A DNA stretch of 64,000 bases from Candidatus Flexifilum affinis. GTDB lineage: Bacteria; Chloroflexota; Anaerolineae; Aggregatilineales; Phototrophicaceae. The stretch spans positions 248,001-312,000 of the forward strand of contig JADJPJ010000002.1 in assembly GCA_016713325.1 (NCBI GenBank). The letters are read 5' to 3'. Under the pieces are notes generated by a model that was not told the DNA's origin, searched no databases, and saw only the letters and a list, made by a program, of their open reading frames with translations. A program made the position numbers and the translations under genes. Of the stretch, positions 1 to 8,633 are shown piece by piece (the stretch's first letter is position 1; each line of letters opens with the position of its first letter).

Positions 1-1
1 C

Positions 2-715
2 GTCACTGGCGATCAGCGCAGAGTTGAGCCGGAACTAGAACCGGTCCTTCAGGCCGAACCTTCGCACAAGACCGAACCTTCGCAGAATCATCGCTCGGTC
101 GAAAACCACAACGGCCATAGCAACGGACTGAAGGAACCCCCGGCGCGGCAAAATGGGTACGCGAACCATCGCAGCGTCGCTCCTGAAAAACTTGCTCCCG
201 AACCGGACGATTGGCATGATGAACCGGTTGAATACGAGGAGCCGCGATCTCCACGGCGTTCGCCCGCTCCGCAGCAATCTGCGGAGCGGCGCGTTCGCGC
301 AACCGACCTGGATGCCTGGATCGACCTGGAGAAGTGGGTCGGCCAGAAGGTCCGCGAGGTCGGCATCCGCCGCACGCGTGAACTCGTCAATCTGTATCCC
401 GGCGAAGAACGCGACCTGCTGCTGCTCTTCCTCAATGTCTACGAAGATGCAGCGGACCGCTACTACTATCCAGAACCGGCCCCGACGGCCTATGAAAGCT
501 ATCCCGCTCGGCCCAAGTCGGTCCAGCAGTTGACCGCCTTCGCCGAACAGTGGCAGCGCCGCGCCAAGGCCAGCCCGGCCCAGAACGGGAACGGGAACGG
601 CTACCGCCCCTTTGGCGATCATCAGGAACTGGTTCTGCGACTCATTGCCGACATGCTCAGCTCGGGCGACGAAATGCCCGGCAGCAACGGCAATGGCAAC
701 GGCGCGCGTCACTAG
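2..715 (+). CDS. C-terminal part of an ArlC/D/E-like archaellum accessory protein (5' end outside window)
   Basis: The frame is open from the first bases of the window to a TAG at 713-715, giving about 237 residues with no start, so the N-terminus lies upstream. The first ~105 residues are hydrophilic and low in complexity (Glu, Pro, Asn, His, Arg), as expected of a linker. A compact helical segment follows, with the pattern WVGQKVREVG...ELVNLY, then a Leu-rich helix, and the protein ends in Asn-Gly repeats. The Trp...Val-Gly...Leu...Tyr pattern resembles the FlaD/E domain of archaellum cytosolic-ring proteins, and the position directly before arlG/arlF fits ArlC/D/E. The identification rests on a weak motif plus context. 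The stop lies 15 bp before the next start, so the gene is probably co-transcribed with it. Confidence 0.5.
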   Translation, partial: VTGDQRRVEPELEPVLQAEPSHKTEPSQNHRSVENHNGHSNGLKEPPARQNGYANHRSVAPEKLAPEPDDWHDEPVEYEEPRSPRRSPAPQQSAERRVRATDLDAWIDLEKWVGQKVREVGIRRTRELVNLYPGEERDLLLLFLNVYEDAADRYYYPEPAPTAYESYPARPKSVQQLTAFAEQWQRRAKASPAQNGNGNGYRPFGDHQELVLRLIADMLSSGDEMPGSNGNGNGARH

Positions 716-730
716 CCCTCGGAGCCCATC

Positions 731-1243
731 ATGGAAAAGTCGATCACGACCGCGCTCTTCATCGTGGTCAGTATGATCCTGGCTCTCATGCTCTTCAATG
801 TCGCCTATCCCGCGGTGACTGAAGGCGGCGACGCCGTAGTGAGCATGGCCAACGATGTGGCCGAACGGATGCGCTACGACATCGAGATCATCCACGCCAG
901 CGCCGAACTCGATGACTCGGGCTGGTGGCAGGACTTCAACGGAAACGGTCAGTTCGACGTCAACGTCTGGGTGAAGAATATCGGCGACGAACGCATCATC
1001 GGGCTCGACCGGGTGGACGTCTTTTTCGGACGCGAAGGCAATTTCGCCCGCATCGCCTACGTCGACGAAGCCTCGGGCAGCTATCCGAACTGGACTGCCA
1101 CGGTCGAGAACGGCGCCGACTGGAACCCGACCGGCACGCTGCGGATCACCATCCGCTACCAGGCGCCGCTCACACGGGGCCGCTACTTTGTCAAAGTTAT
1201 CCTGCCGAATGGGATATCCAGCGAGTATTTCCTGGGGATCTGA
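731..1243 (+). CDS. arlG: ArlG-like archaellum stator protein
   Basis: This 170-residue protein has one N-terminal membrane helix (about residues 5-27) and a β-rich extracytoplasmic domain. The stretch after the helix reads ERMRYDIEIIHAS, then a VNVWVKNIGDERIIGL strand pair and VDVFFG. It follows the ArlG/FlaG pattern (charged stalk, DVEII, V-KN-G, VDV). In archaea ArlG forms filaments that, with ArlF, anchor the motor in the envelope. The start has AGCCCATC upstream and no strong Shine-Dalgarno. The stop is 3 bp before the arlF start. The order here is G then F, the reverse of most archaeal loci. Family assignment is from pattern recognition. Confidence 0.7.
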   Translation: MEKSITTALFIVVSMILALMLFNVAYPAVTEGGDAVVSMANDVAERMRYDIEIIHASAELDDSGWWQDFNGNGQFDVNVWVKNIGDERIIGLDRVDVFFGREGNFARIAYVDEASGSYPNWTATVENGADWNPTGTLRITIRYQAPLTRGRYFVKVILPNGISSEYFLGI

Positions 1244-1246
1244 ACC

Positions 1247-2386
1247 ATGGAAAACATCCTTGCGGCCATCGTCATCATCTTCATCCTGCTCTTCGGGGCG
1301 CTGACTCTTTCGAACGCCTTCCTCTCGGCGCAAGAGATCGTGGTCGATGCTTCTCGCGACGCGGAGGAGCGCCTCGACGACCAACGCCACATCGCCTTTG
1401 AGCCGGTCAGCCTGACCGTTCGCGATGCCGGGGTAGAGACCGAAGTGCTGGTGCGCAACGTCGGCATGACCAAGCTGGCCGACTACGAGTTGTGGGATGT
1501 CTTCGTCGAATACTACGACAATGCCGTGACGCCGGTCTACCATTCGCTGCGGCTGATCTACGACGACACCGGCGCCGCAGTCAATTCCTGGTCCGTGGGC
1601 GGCCTGTTCATCGACCGCGCGACCAATGCTGCTGAAGTGCATGATCTGGGAGTCTTCAATCCCGGTGAGGAAATCGCCCTGCTGCTCAACATCCTGCCCG
1701 TGGTTGGCGTCGGTCAGAGCATCAACGCCACCGTCTCGGACAGCAGCGGGGTAGTGGTTTCATTGATGGCCGTTCGCGATGCTGCCCCCCAGCTCACGCG
1801 CAATACCGGGTTCAGGATCGCTAACCTGGGCAGCGCGGTCATCACGTCGGACATGCTGCTGGCGACGGATGTGGACAACGATGCTGACGAACTGAACTAC
1901 GCCATCATCACGCCGCCGGGGCAGGGGGCCTTGACCCCTTCCGACAATTTCACACAGGTCGATATCGATGAGGGTGAGGTGACCTACACCCATTCGGGCA
2001 GCGGAGCCGACAGCTTCTCGTTTTTGCTGACCGATGGCATTGAAGTGGTTGGACCCTTCACCACCCTCGTCACCATCAATGTGCCGCCCGTCCTGGAAGC
2101 CAATAGTGGCATGACGATCCCCTCCGGTGCGGCAGCCACCATCACCAACACCCTGCTGCGCGTGGCCGATGCCGACGACCTGCCCGAACGTCTCATCTAC
2201 ACCATGGTGCAGTTCCCGTCCAACGGCGCGCTCAGCCTCGGTTCCACCTTCAGCCAGGCCGACATTGACGGCAACCGTCTCACCTATACCCATGCCGGCG
2301 GAGGCGCGGACCTGTTCCGGTTCGTCGTCTCCGACGGCTACGACGTCATCGGCACCTATACCTTCGTCATCGACATTTCAAGCTGA
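1247..2386 (+). CDS. arlF: ArlF-like archaellum stator protein fused to two CSPG/cadherin-like repeats
   Basis: This 379-residue protein has an N-terminal membrane helix (about 5-27), a charged stalk (DASRDAEERLDD) and a β-domain with LVRNVGMTKLADYEL that matches ArlF/FlaF. In archaea ArlF contacts the S-layer and acts as stator. The usual protein ends near 150-190 residues. Here two extra repeats follow, about 195-285 and 286-379. Each has the CSPG (chondroitin sulfate proteoglycan/NG2, cadherin-3) signature: an FTQ/FSQADID strand, a VTYTH or LTYTH strand, then D.F.F..DG. The fusion is continuous in frame with no disruption. I infer that the repeats reach into or bind the bacterial cell wall or surface layer. 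Confidence 0.72.
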   Translation: MENILAAIVIIFILLFGALTLSNAFLSAQEIVVDASRDAEERLDDQRHIAFEPVSLTVRDAGVETEVLVRNVGMTKLADYELWDVFVEYYDNAVTPVYHSLRLIYDDTGAAVNSWSVGGLFIDRATNAAEVHDLGVFNPGEEIALLLNILPVVGVGQSINATVSDSSGVVVSLMAVRDAAPQLTRNTGFRIANLGSAVITSDMLLATDVDNDADELNYAIITPPGQGALTPSDNFTQVDIDEGEVTYTHSGSGADSFSFLLTDGIEVVGPFTTLVTINVPPVLEANSGMTIPSGAAATITNTLLRVADADDLPERLIYTMVQFPSNGALSLGSTFSQADIDGNRLTYTHAGGGADLFRFVVSDGYDVIGTYTFVIDISS

Positions 2387-2428
2387 CGCGCCGCCCGGCG
2401 CCCCAAGCGACGAGACTGGAAAAGGACC

Positions 2429-3139
2429 ATGCCCGCATTCACGACCACTTCACTGAAGACCATGATCTCCTCGCACAACCCGGAATTCGACAGCAAGCTG
2501 GGCGGTGGGATCCCTGTCGGGTCGCTGATGCTGATCGAGGGCACGTCCGGCGCCGGCAAATCGGTGATTTCACAGCTGCTGATTTCCGGCGCGCTTCAGG
2601 ATGGCTTCACCGCGGCGCTGTTCACCAGCGAGAATACGGTGCGCAGCCTGGTCAGCCACATGCAGAAGCTCGACATGGACATTCTCGACTACCTGCTGCT
2701 CGGCAAGTTCAAAGCTTATCCGATGGCGCTGGCATGGTTGGGTGAGGATGCTCCGACGGCCCTGTGGATGGCCCTGCGGCAGCAAGAGAAGCAGGACCTG
2801 CTCGTCGTGGACTCGCTGACGTCGGCCACCATTCAATCCACCGAAGACAGCATGATCCTGTACTTTTTCGAAGAATGCCAGCAGATCTGTTCGACTGGCA
2901 AGACCATCATCGTCACATTGCATGCCGAGGGTGTCAGCGACGATCTGCTCAATCCCATCCGCGCCATGTGCGACGTCGATCTCCGGGTCCGCACCAGCCA
3001 GGATGGGCAGCGGCTCGTCAAGACCCTCGAAGTCTCCAAGGTTCGCGGCGCGGGCGGCACGACCGGCGCGATCGTCGGCTTTGAAGTGGAACCGGGATGG
3101 GGCCTGCGCATCATCCCGATCAGCAAGGCGCGAGGTTGA
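2429..3139 (+). CDS. arlH: ArlH, KaiC-like ATPase of the archaellum motor
   Basis: This 236-residue RecA/KaiC-fold protein has Walker A GTSGAGKS at residues 38-45 and a Walker B-like LLVVDSL near 120-126. The first residues include the NPEFDSKLGGGIP motif shared by FlaH and KaiC-type proteins. ArlH binds ATP, sits inside the cytosolic ArlX/ArlCDE ring and contacts the ArlI hexamer, regulating assembly and rotation. Length and motifs match archaeal ArlH. The start follows AAAAGGACC, a usable ribosome site. It lies 42 bp after arlF and 5 bp before arlI in the same direction. The assignment is confident. Confidence 0.88.
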   Translation: MPAFTTTSLKTMISSHNPEFDSKLGGGIPVGSLMLIEGTSGAGKSVISQLLISGALQDGFTAALFTSENTVRSLVSHMQKLDMDILDYLLLGKFKAYPMALAWLGEDAPTALWMALRQQEKQDLLVVDSLTSATIQSTEDSMILYFFEECQQICSTGKTIIVTLHAEGVSDDLLNPIRAMCDVDLRVRTSQDGQRLVKTLEVSKVRGAGGTTGAIVGFEVEPGWGLRIIPISKARG

Positions 3140-3144
3140 CAACC

Positions 3145-4851
3145 ATGGCTGCCCAGACTCGCCTGCCCTTCGACTTCACTCCCGGTACGAAGCTGACCTC
3201 CAGGGAAGACCTATTGGTCATCATGTCGCCGGAACTGCGCACCGCCTGCGAAACCTCCGGATTCCTCTTTGAATACCTTCAATACGTGCCGCTGGCCGAG
3301 TACGGTATTCCGCAGTATTTCGCCAAGGTCCCGCGCACGCTGGACACGTCGTTCTTTCGCAACATCATCTATCCCATCAAGGATGGGCTGTACGTTCACA
3401 TCTATCCGGATCATCTGGGGGCGCGTGACCACTACATCGCCGTCGAACCGACTATCGTGACCCCCATCGCTCACCTCGTCACCGAGGTCGACAACAAGCT
3501 GATCAGTTGGGCAGAGGAAATCGGGCGGACTGAGAGCGAAGACGCGAAGAAGAAGCTGCTGGTCGAGCTGGTCGAACAGATCTGCACCACCGAGGCGCCC
3601 AAGCCGAAGCCCGATGGCTCGCGTGCGAAGCAAACGAAGGTCCTGGTTAGCCCGGCCGAACTCGAGGCCCTCAAGTACTGGGTGATCCGCGAGAAGGTTG
3701 GCCTGGGCATCCTTCAGCCGCTGCTGCTTGACCCCTACCTTGAAGACATCAGCTGCAGCGGCACCGGTTCTATCTTCATCGAGCACAAGATCTTCAAGAG
3801 CGTCCAGTCGTCGATCGTCTTCGCCACTCTGGACGACGTCGACGACTTCGTTATCTGGCTGGGCGAGTGGATCAAGTCGCCGGTCACCGTCCGCAATCCG
3901 CTGGTCGACGCGGTGCTGCCCGATGGCTCGCGTATCAACATCGTCTACGGTCGCGAGATCAGCAAGCGCGGCAGCAACTTCACCATCCGTAAATTCTCCG
4001 GCACGCCGACCAGCATCGTCGAGCTGATCGATTTTGGCACGCTTAACTACATGATGGCGGCCTACCTCTCACTGGTCATTGAGTCGCATCTCAACGTGTT
4101 TGTCGTCGGGGCGACGGCGTCGGGCAAGACCACACTGCTCAACGCCGTTACCACCTTCATCCGGCCGGAAGCCAAGATTGTAACCATCGAAGACACGCCT
4201 GAAGTGCAGGTGCCGCACGAAAACTGGCTCCAGGAGACCACGCGCGTCGCCTCTGGCGAGAAGAAGGGCAGCGACGTGGGCATGTTCGAACTGCTGAGAG
4301 CGGCCCTTCGCCAGCGCCCCGACATGATCATCGTCGGCGAGATCCGCGGTGTCGAAGCGGTGGTGGCGTTCCAGGCCATGCAGACCGGTCACGGCGTCAT
4401 GTCGACGTTCCACGCCTCTTCGGTCGAAAAGCTGATCCAGCGTCTCACCGGTGACCCGATCAACATTCCGAAGACCTACATCGACAACCTGTCGCTCGCC
4501 ATCATCATGTCGGCGGTGCGCCTGGCCGACGGGCGGTCGGCGCGCCGCGTCCTGAGCATCAACGAGATCATCGGCTATGACCCGGCGACCGAGTCCTTCT
4601 CGTTTCTCGAAGCCTTCCGCTGGAATGTGGCCACGGATACCTTCGAGTTCGCCGGTCTTCACAGCAGCTACCTGCTGGAAGAAATCATCTCCCTGAAGCG
4701 TGGTATCCCGCCGCACCGCCGTCGTGAGATTTACAACGAGGTCAAGTGGCGCGCGAAGGTCTTTGAGCAGCTCCATCGAGAGAAGAAAGTCACGGACTTC
4801 AATGAATTCTTCAAGATCCTCGCAGAAGCGCGACGACAGCAGTACCTTTAG
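3145..4851 (+). CDS. arlI: ArlI, archaellum assembly/rotation ATPase (type II/IV secretion ATPase superfamily)
   Basis: A 568-residue protein with an N-terminal domain followed by a GspE-like ATPase core. Walker A is GATASGKT at 322-329. An Asp box (TIEDTPE), a Walker B-like segment (RPDMIIVGEIRG) and a His box (MSTFHASS) follow in the canonical order. The motif VRNPLVDAVLPDGSRINI just before the core is typical of FlaI/archaeal GspE. ArlI powers both filament assembly and rotation in archaea. The ATG at 3145 (MAAQTRLPF) was chosen over an upstream GTG at 3097 because the upstream codons overlap arlH. The arlJ start is 20 bp downstream. Confidence 0.9.
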   Translation: MAAQTRLPFDFTPGTKLTSREDLLVIMSPELRTACETSGFLFEYLQYVPLAEYGIPQYFAKVPRTLDTSFFRNIIYPIKDGLYVHIYPDHLGARDHYIAVEPTIVTPIAHLVTEVDNKLISWAEEIGRTESEDAKKKLLVELVEQICTTEAPKPKPDGSRAKQTKVLVSPAELEALKYWVIREKVGLGILQPLLLDPYLEDISCSGTGSIFIEHKIFKSVQSSIVFATLDDVDDFVIWLGEWIKSPVTVRNPLVDAVLPDGSRINIVYGREISKRGSNFTIRKFSGTPTSIVELIDFGTLNYMMAAYLSLVIESHLNVFVVGATASGKTTLLNAVTTFIRPEAKIVTIEDTPEVQVPHENWLQETTRVASGEKKGSDVGMFELLRAALRQRPDMIIVGEIRGVEAVVAFQAMQTGHGVMSTFHASSVEKLIQRLTGDPINIPKTYIDNLSLAIIMSAVRLADGRSARRVLSINEIIGYDPATESFSFLEAFRWNVATDTFEFAGLHSSYLLEEIISLKRGIPPHRRREIYNEVKWRAKVFEQLHREKKVTDFNEFFKILAEARRQQYL

Positions 4852-4870
4852 GCGCGTCACGCCGTTCGAC

Positions 4871-6289
4871 ATGTTCTATCAGTTGACGTACATGTCGGCG
4901 ATGGCGTCTTCGGGCATCTCTCGCAGCAAGCTGTTCCTCATTGCCGCCCAGTCGCAGTGCACGGCGTCGCCCTACTTCCACGCCATCAACAACCTGGTCG
5001 AAGAGGTCCGCTACGACTACCCGGAGGCTTGCCGGTTGGTGGGCACGCGCTCCAAGTCGGAGAACATGCGCACCTTCCTCTTCCGCCTGGCGGACTCGCT
5101 GCGATCCGGCGAGCCTCTGCCGGAATTCCTCACACGCGAAGCCGAAGTGCAGAGCGACGACTATCGCAACGAATACGAGCGCAACCTGGAAAACCTCAAG
5201 CAGTGGACCAACGCCTTCTCGTCGATCACCATCTCGGTCGGGTTGATCATCATCATTCAGATGATCACGGCCATGATCTACTCGACCAGCGTCAACACCA
5301 TTGCCATGCTGGTGCTCGGCGGGGCGATGATGTCGGGTTTCGGCGTCTGGATTATCTTCCGGTCCGCCCCCCGCGAACTGATGAATGTGACCCCGTCCAA
5401 AGGCTCGGAGCAGCAGCGCCGCGCGCTGCGCCTGTTCAAGATCGTCGTCCCGGTCAGTGTGTTGGTTGGCGCGCTTATGGCCCTGGTCAGCGGCAGTCTC
5501 GGCATCGCGCTGCTGAGCGCGGGCGCTTGTCTGCTGCCGGTTGGCGTTATCAGTATGATGAGTGATCGCGTCACCAACAAGAAGGATGTCGAGTTTGGCA
5601 CGCTGCTGCGCTCCATAGGCGGCATTGCGACCTCCAGCGGCACCACGCTCAAGCAGGCGCTGGGCCGCATCGAGCTCAGCTCCTTCCCGGCTCTGGAAGA
5701 AGACATCCAGCGCCTGGCCACCCGACTGGTGGCCCGCATCGACCCGGATATCTGCTGGCGGCAGTTCGGTCTTGAGACTGGCAGTCGGCTGATCAGTGAG
5801 GTCTCCAGCGTGTTTTATGGCGCGGTCAAGATCGGCGGCGACCCGGAGCGCGTCGGCTACGTCTGCTCGCTCTTCGTCGCTCGCTCCACCCAGCTTCGTG
5901 CCAAGCGCCGCCTGGTCGCTGGCACTTTTTCGGCGCTGGCCACCGTCATGCATTCGATGGTCACCGGTCTGATCGTCTTCGTGCTTGCGATCGTCAACAG
6001 CTTTTCGATCATGGTGGAAAAGCTGTCTGCCGAGCAGATGGACAACTCCATGAACGGGGAGCAGATGATGAGTCTTGGCCTGGCGGAGTTCACGCCGGAA
6101 GACCTGGCGCGCCTGGGCGTGATTGCCATCTTCATGGTCCTGGTGGTCGCCGTCACCAGTTCTTCCGCCGTCATCGTTGCCGACGGCGGTCTGAAACTGA
6201 AGTTCTGCTTCTACCTTGCCCTGACGATCTTCATCGCCGGCGTGTGCTTCATCGCGGTGCCGCCCCTGGTGGCCGGCATTCTCAAGTAG
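4871..6289 (+). CDS. arlJ: ArlJ, polytopic membrane platform protein of the archaellum
   Basis: This 472-residue integral membrane protein has hydrophobic clusters near residues 117-165, 193-232, 358-382 and 410-470. A cytosolic helical domain precedes each half, as in FlaJ/TadB-like T2SSF proteins. The cytosolic part contains LFRLADSLRSGEPLPEFL, a typical T2SSF helix pair. ArlJ is the membrane anchor for ArlI and the base of the filament. The ATG at 4871 was chosen because it begins 20 bp after arlI and no in-frame ATG lies closer. A longer reading frame overlaps arlI for about 150 bp and is unlikely. No obvious Shine-Dalgarno is present, which suggests coupling to arlI translation. Confidence 0.87.
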   Translation: MFYQLTYMSAMASSGISRSKLFLIAAQSQCTASPYFHAINNLVEEVRYDYPEACRLVGTRSKSENMRTFLFRLADSLRSGEPLPEFLTREAEVQSDDYRNEYERNLENLKQWTNAFSSITISVGLIIIIQMITAMIYSTSVNTIAMLVLGGAMMSGFGVWIIFRSAPRELMNVTPSKGSEQQRRALRLFKIVVPVSVLVGALMALVSGSLGIALLSAGACLLPVGVISMMSDRVTNKKDVEFGTLLRSIGGIATSSGTTLKQALGRIELSSFPALEEDIQRLATRLVARIDPDICWRQFGLETGSRLISEVSSVFYGAVKIGGDPERVGYVCSLFVARSTQLRAKRRLVAGTFSALATVMHSMVTGLIVFVLAIVNSFSIMVEKLSAEQMDNSMNGEQMMSLGLAEFTPEDLARLGVIAIFMVLVVAVTSSSAVIVADGGLKLKFCFYLALTIFIAGVCFIAVPPLVAGILK

Positions 6290-6302
6290 CTAAGGAGCGA
6301 TC

Positions 6303-7295
6303 ATGTCCCTGCTCGACACCCTGTTTTCGCACAACATCATGATCTTCAGCCTGCTGGCGGTCGCTCTGATCCTCGTCATCGCGGTCATGGCCATGGTCGC
6401 CCCCGGCATCATCGCCGATCATAAGCGGTCTGCCGAGCGTAAAAAGGCGCGGAAGGCGGCTGAAAAGGTGATGAAAGAAGCAGAGCGCGCTCGCCAGGGC
6501 GAAGTGATGCGCCGCAAAAAGGTGCTGGCCGAGCGGGCGGCCGCGAAGCAGGCGTCCGCAGAAATCCGGGCGACGAAGGAACGCAAAGCCCTTGCCGCGG
6601 GGAAGAAGGCCGGCAAAGGCCTGTCGCCGGCGCTCCAGGCGGCGCTTCTGGCCGATGATGACGATCCGGCAGTGGAAGAAGACGCCGTGGTTGATGACGA
6701 GCCGGTCGAAATTGCAGCGCCCACCGCCGCGCCGCCGGCACATTCAGCGCACCCGACGCTGTCGGTCGCGGCGCTCGCCGTCAACAACCCGGGGGATCAG
6801 CCGTTCGAGTTCACTGGTACGGTAGACCTGACCTCGCTCATCGCCGGGAATGGCCCGCTGCCCACGCCTATGGCTCCGAAACCGACTGCCCCGGCCCCAA
6901 CGGCTGCGCCTCCGGCGGAACCTCCGCCGGCCTCGGCGACTTCATCCGAATCGGCCTCCGCCGACGAATCAGCCACTAAGCCGGCTTCCGCCGACGAATC
7001 GGCCGATGGCGAAACGGAATCCGAGGGTGACGAGGACGATGCGCCCGGGCCGCTCGACGAGGGATATAAGCCCATGCTGGCCGAGCCACCTGGCGCCGGC
7101 AAGCTGAACTTGCAGGATGTCATGGAGAGCGTGTTCACCGAACCCGAGGGCAGCGGTCGCTATGAAGTGCTGATGAATGGAGTCGAAGCCCCAAGTATGT
7201 CCGAATTGGCCGTCCTGGCCGAGCAGGTCTCGACCCAACTGCGCGGCGCTTCTCCAGATCGCCGGAATGGAAAGCAGAAAGAAGCGGGTTACTGA
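6303..7295 (+). CDS. Uncharacterised single-pass membrane protein with charged coiled coil and acidic linker
   Basis: I do not recognise this 330-residue protein. It has one N-terminal membrane helix (about 13-37), then about 65 residues of Lys/Arg/Glu/Ala-rich helix (likely coiled coil), an Asp/Glu cluster and a Pro/Ala/Ser/Glu-rich linker. A conserved-looking C-terminal segment of about 75 residues starts near KLNLQDVMESVF. By topology the charged part is probably cytosolic. It has a strong ribosome site (TAAGGAGCG) and lies 13 bp after arlJ and 1 bp before the prepilin peptidase. Position and cytosolic coiled coil make it a candidate missing cytosolic-ring or coupling component of this motor (inference only). 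Confidence 0.6.
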   Translation: MSLLDTLFSHNIMIFSLLAVALILVIAVMAMVAPGIIADHKRSAERKKARKAAEKVMKEAERARQGEVMRRKKVLAERAAAKQASAEIRATKERKALAAGKKAGKGLSPALQAALLADDDDPAVEEDAVVDDEPVEIAAPTAAPPAHSAHPTLSVAALAVNNPGDQPFEFTGTVDLTSLIAGNGPLPTPMAPKPTAPAPTAAPPAEPPPASATSSESASADESATKPASADESADGETESEGDEDDAPGPLDEGYKPMLAEPPGAGKLNLQDVMESVFTEPEGSGRYEVLMNGVEAPSMSELAVLAEQVSTQLRGASPDRRNGKQKEAGY

Positions 7296-7296
7296 C

Positions 7297-7569
7297 ATGA
7301 TCGTTGTCTTTGCGTTGACCGGTCTTTTCCTTGGCTGGCTGCTCCATATCGCTGCGGATGTCGTGCCCAGCCTGAGTGGCGCCGTCACAATTGCCATGCC
7401 GCGCATTCACGCGCCGGCGCTCCTTCGTCCCTACGATCTGCGCGACGCCTCAAAGGGCGAGCTGCTGCTCGAACTGTTGATGGCCGGTCTGATGGTCGTG
7501 GCTTACGCGCTGCACGGCGCTTCCGAGCAGTCGCTCACCTGGATCGGGGCGTGGCTTTCTTCGCTCTGA
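7297..7569 (+). CDS. Type IV prepilin peptidase, N-terminal part (frame-disrupted)
   Basis: This 90-residue product begins with a membrane helix reading GLFLGWLLHIAADVVP, which resembles the first helix of PilD-type peptidases (GLLLGSFLNVVIDRLP-like). It ends with a second hydrophobic segment. The frame stops at 7567-7569, while the downstream frame opens at 7551 and carries the catalytic aspartates. One extra base in the GGGG run at 7546-7549 would join the two frames (reading ...TWIGG-VAFFALIAIID). A sequencing error, a real mutation, or −1 slippage on this run are all possible. The start ATG at 7297 follows the stop of the previous gene by 1 bp. Confidence 0.6.
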   Translation: MIVVFALTGLFLGWLLHIAADVVPSLSGAVTIAMPRIHAPALLRPYDLRDASKGELLLELLMAGLMVVAYALHGASEQSLTWIGAWLSSL

Positions 7570-7967
7570 TCGCCATCATCGACATTCGCTACCGCGTGAT
7601 CCCCAACCTGCTGACCTATTCCGGCATCGCGGTGGCGCTGTTTGCCAACGTCGTCATTGCTCAGCGCCCGCCGCTGCCTATCCTGCTCGGGATGGTTTTC
7701 GCCTTCGGCATCTTCTATCTGGTGGCACGCCTTCGCCCGGACGAACTCGGCGGCGGCGACGTCAAGCTTGCGGCCCTGCTGGGAGCCATCTTCGGCTTCC
7801 CGCTGATCCTCTGGGTGCTGATCGTGAGCGTCGTCACCAGCGGCGCGGCGATTTTCTATCTGCTCTCGTCGGGCGGTCGGACTCTCAAGGACACCATTCC
7901 TTACGCGCCGTTCCTCTGTCTGGGCGCCGTCACCGTCATTCTGTGCAACTCGCTGTTCGGCGTGTAG
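7551..7967 (+). CDS. Type IV prepilin peptidase (A24 family), catalytic part
   Basis: The 138-residue reading begins at GTG 7551 inside a frame overlap with the upstream part. It carries both A24 catalytic aspartates: Asp11 in DIRYRVIPN and Asp70 in the GGGDVK motif. Four to five hydrophobic helices surround them. A24 peptidases cleave the leader of type IV pilins and archaellins at the inner face of the membrane, which fits a filament operon. As written the enzyme lacks its first helices unless the frameshift at 7546-7550 is bypassed or is an artefact. It could also act as a short, archaeal-like core enzyme translated by coupling. Confidence 0.75.
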   Translation: MAFFALIAIIDIRYRVIPNLLTYSGIAVALFANVVIAQRPPLPILLGMVFAFGIFYLVARLRPDELGGGDVKLAALLGAIFGFPLILWVLIVSVVTSGAAIFYLLSSGGRTLKDTIPYAPFLCLGAVTVILCNSLFGV

Positions 7968-7994
7968 CCGGCGTGCAACCCTGAAAGGTATGCC

Positions 7995-8633
7995 ATGCTC
8001 GATCTCAACATCGAAACGCTGGATGAGCTGGAAGCGCCGCGGCGCCCGCGATCCAATTCGCGTCTGGCGCTGTGGCTATGTGTGCTGGCGCTCGGCGTCC
8101 TGATCGTGCCGCTGACCCAGGTCGAGAGCATCCTTCAGGAAGCGGCGGTCACCCTGGCCGCGGAAAGCGATGCCCTGTCGCTGACCATGACCGCGCCGGC
8201 GCCTGTGCCCGTCGAGGAGCAGTCGGAGACCGATCGGCTGATCGAGCTGCGTGGGCAGGTCGCGGTGGTCGACGGCATGTCCGCCACACTGATGGCGGGT
8301 CACCTCGACTGGCCGGCGATCATGGCCTCCGTGCACACCTACGACTCCGATCGCATCCGGCTGACCAGCTTCCAGCGCGATGGCAGTCGCCTCGTGCTGG
8401 ACGGTGAGGCGCTTCAGGAAAGCGACGTTCTGACCTATATTGACGCGCTCCAGTCGACAGGCTACTTCGACCAGGTGAACATCCAGTCCATCACGGTCAA
8501 CCCGATACTGCCCGCGACGCCCAACTTCCAGGCGACGCAGGCCGGCATCGACCCCATCCTGTCGGCGACTTACATGCCCACGCTCTTCGGCCTGTCGCTC
8601 GTCCTGAAGGGAGCCGGCGATGGATCTCTATAA
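7995..8633 (+). CDS. PilN-like pilus alignment protein
   Basis: This 212-residue bitopic membrane protein has a short cytosolic N-terminus, one membrane helix (about 24-43), a helical stalk and an αβ extracytoplasmic domain. The pattern DGSRLVLDGEALQESDVLTYIDAL followed by FDQVNIQSI matches the PilN/GspL periplasmic fold. The N-terminus MLDLNIETLDELE resembles the PilN tail that binds PilM, but no PilM is seen here. It overlaps the next gene by 14 bp, so the two are translationally coupled. In type IV pili, PilN and PilO form an inner-membrane alignment complex. Finding one directly behind archaellum motor genes is unusual. Confidence 0.6.
   Translation: MLDLNIETLDELEAPRRPRSNSRLALWLCVLALGVLIVPLTQVESILQEAAVTLAAESDALSLTMTAPAPVPVEEQSETDRLIELRGQVAVVDGMSATLMAGHLDWPAIMASVHTYDSDRIRLTSFQRDGSRLVLDGEALQESDVLTYIDALQSTGYFDQVNIQSITVNPILPATPNFQATQAGIDPILSATYMPTLFGLSLVLKGAGDGSL

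Noticed and set aside
35..1642. Minus-strand frame of 535 codons at the left edge
   Set aside because: It covers the arlG and arlF genes in antisense and shows no domain; it is a composition effect.
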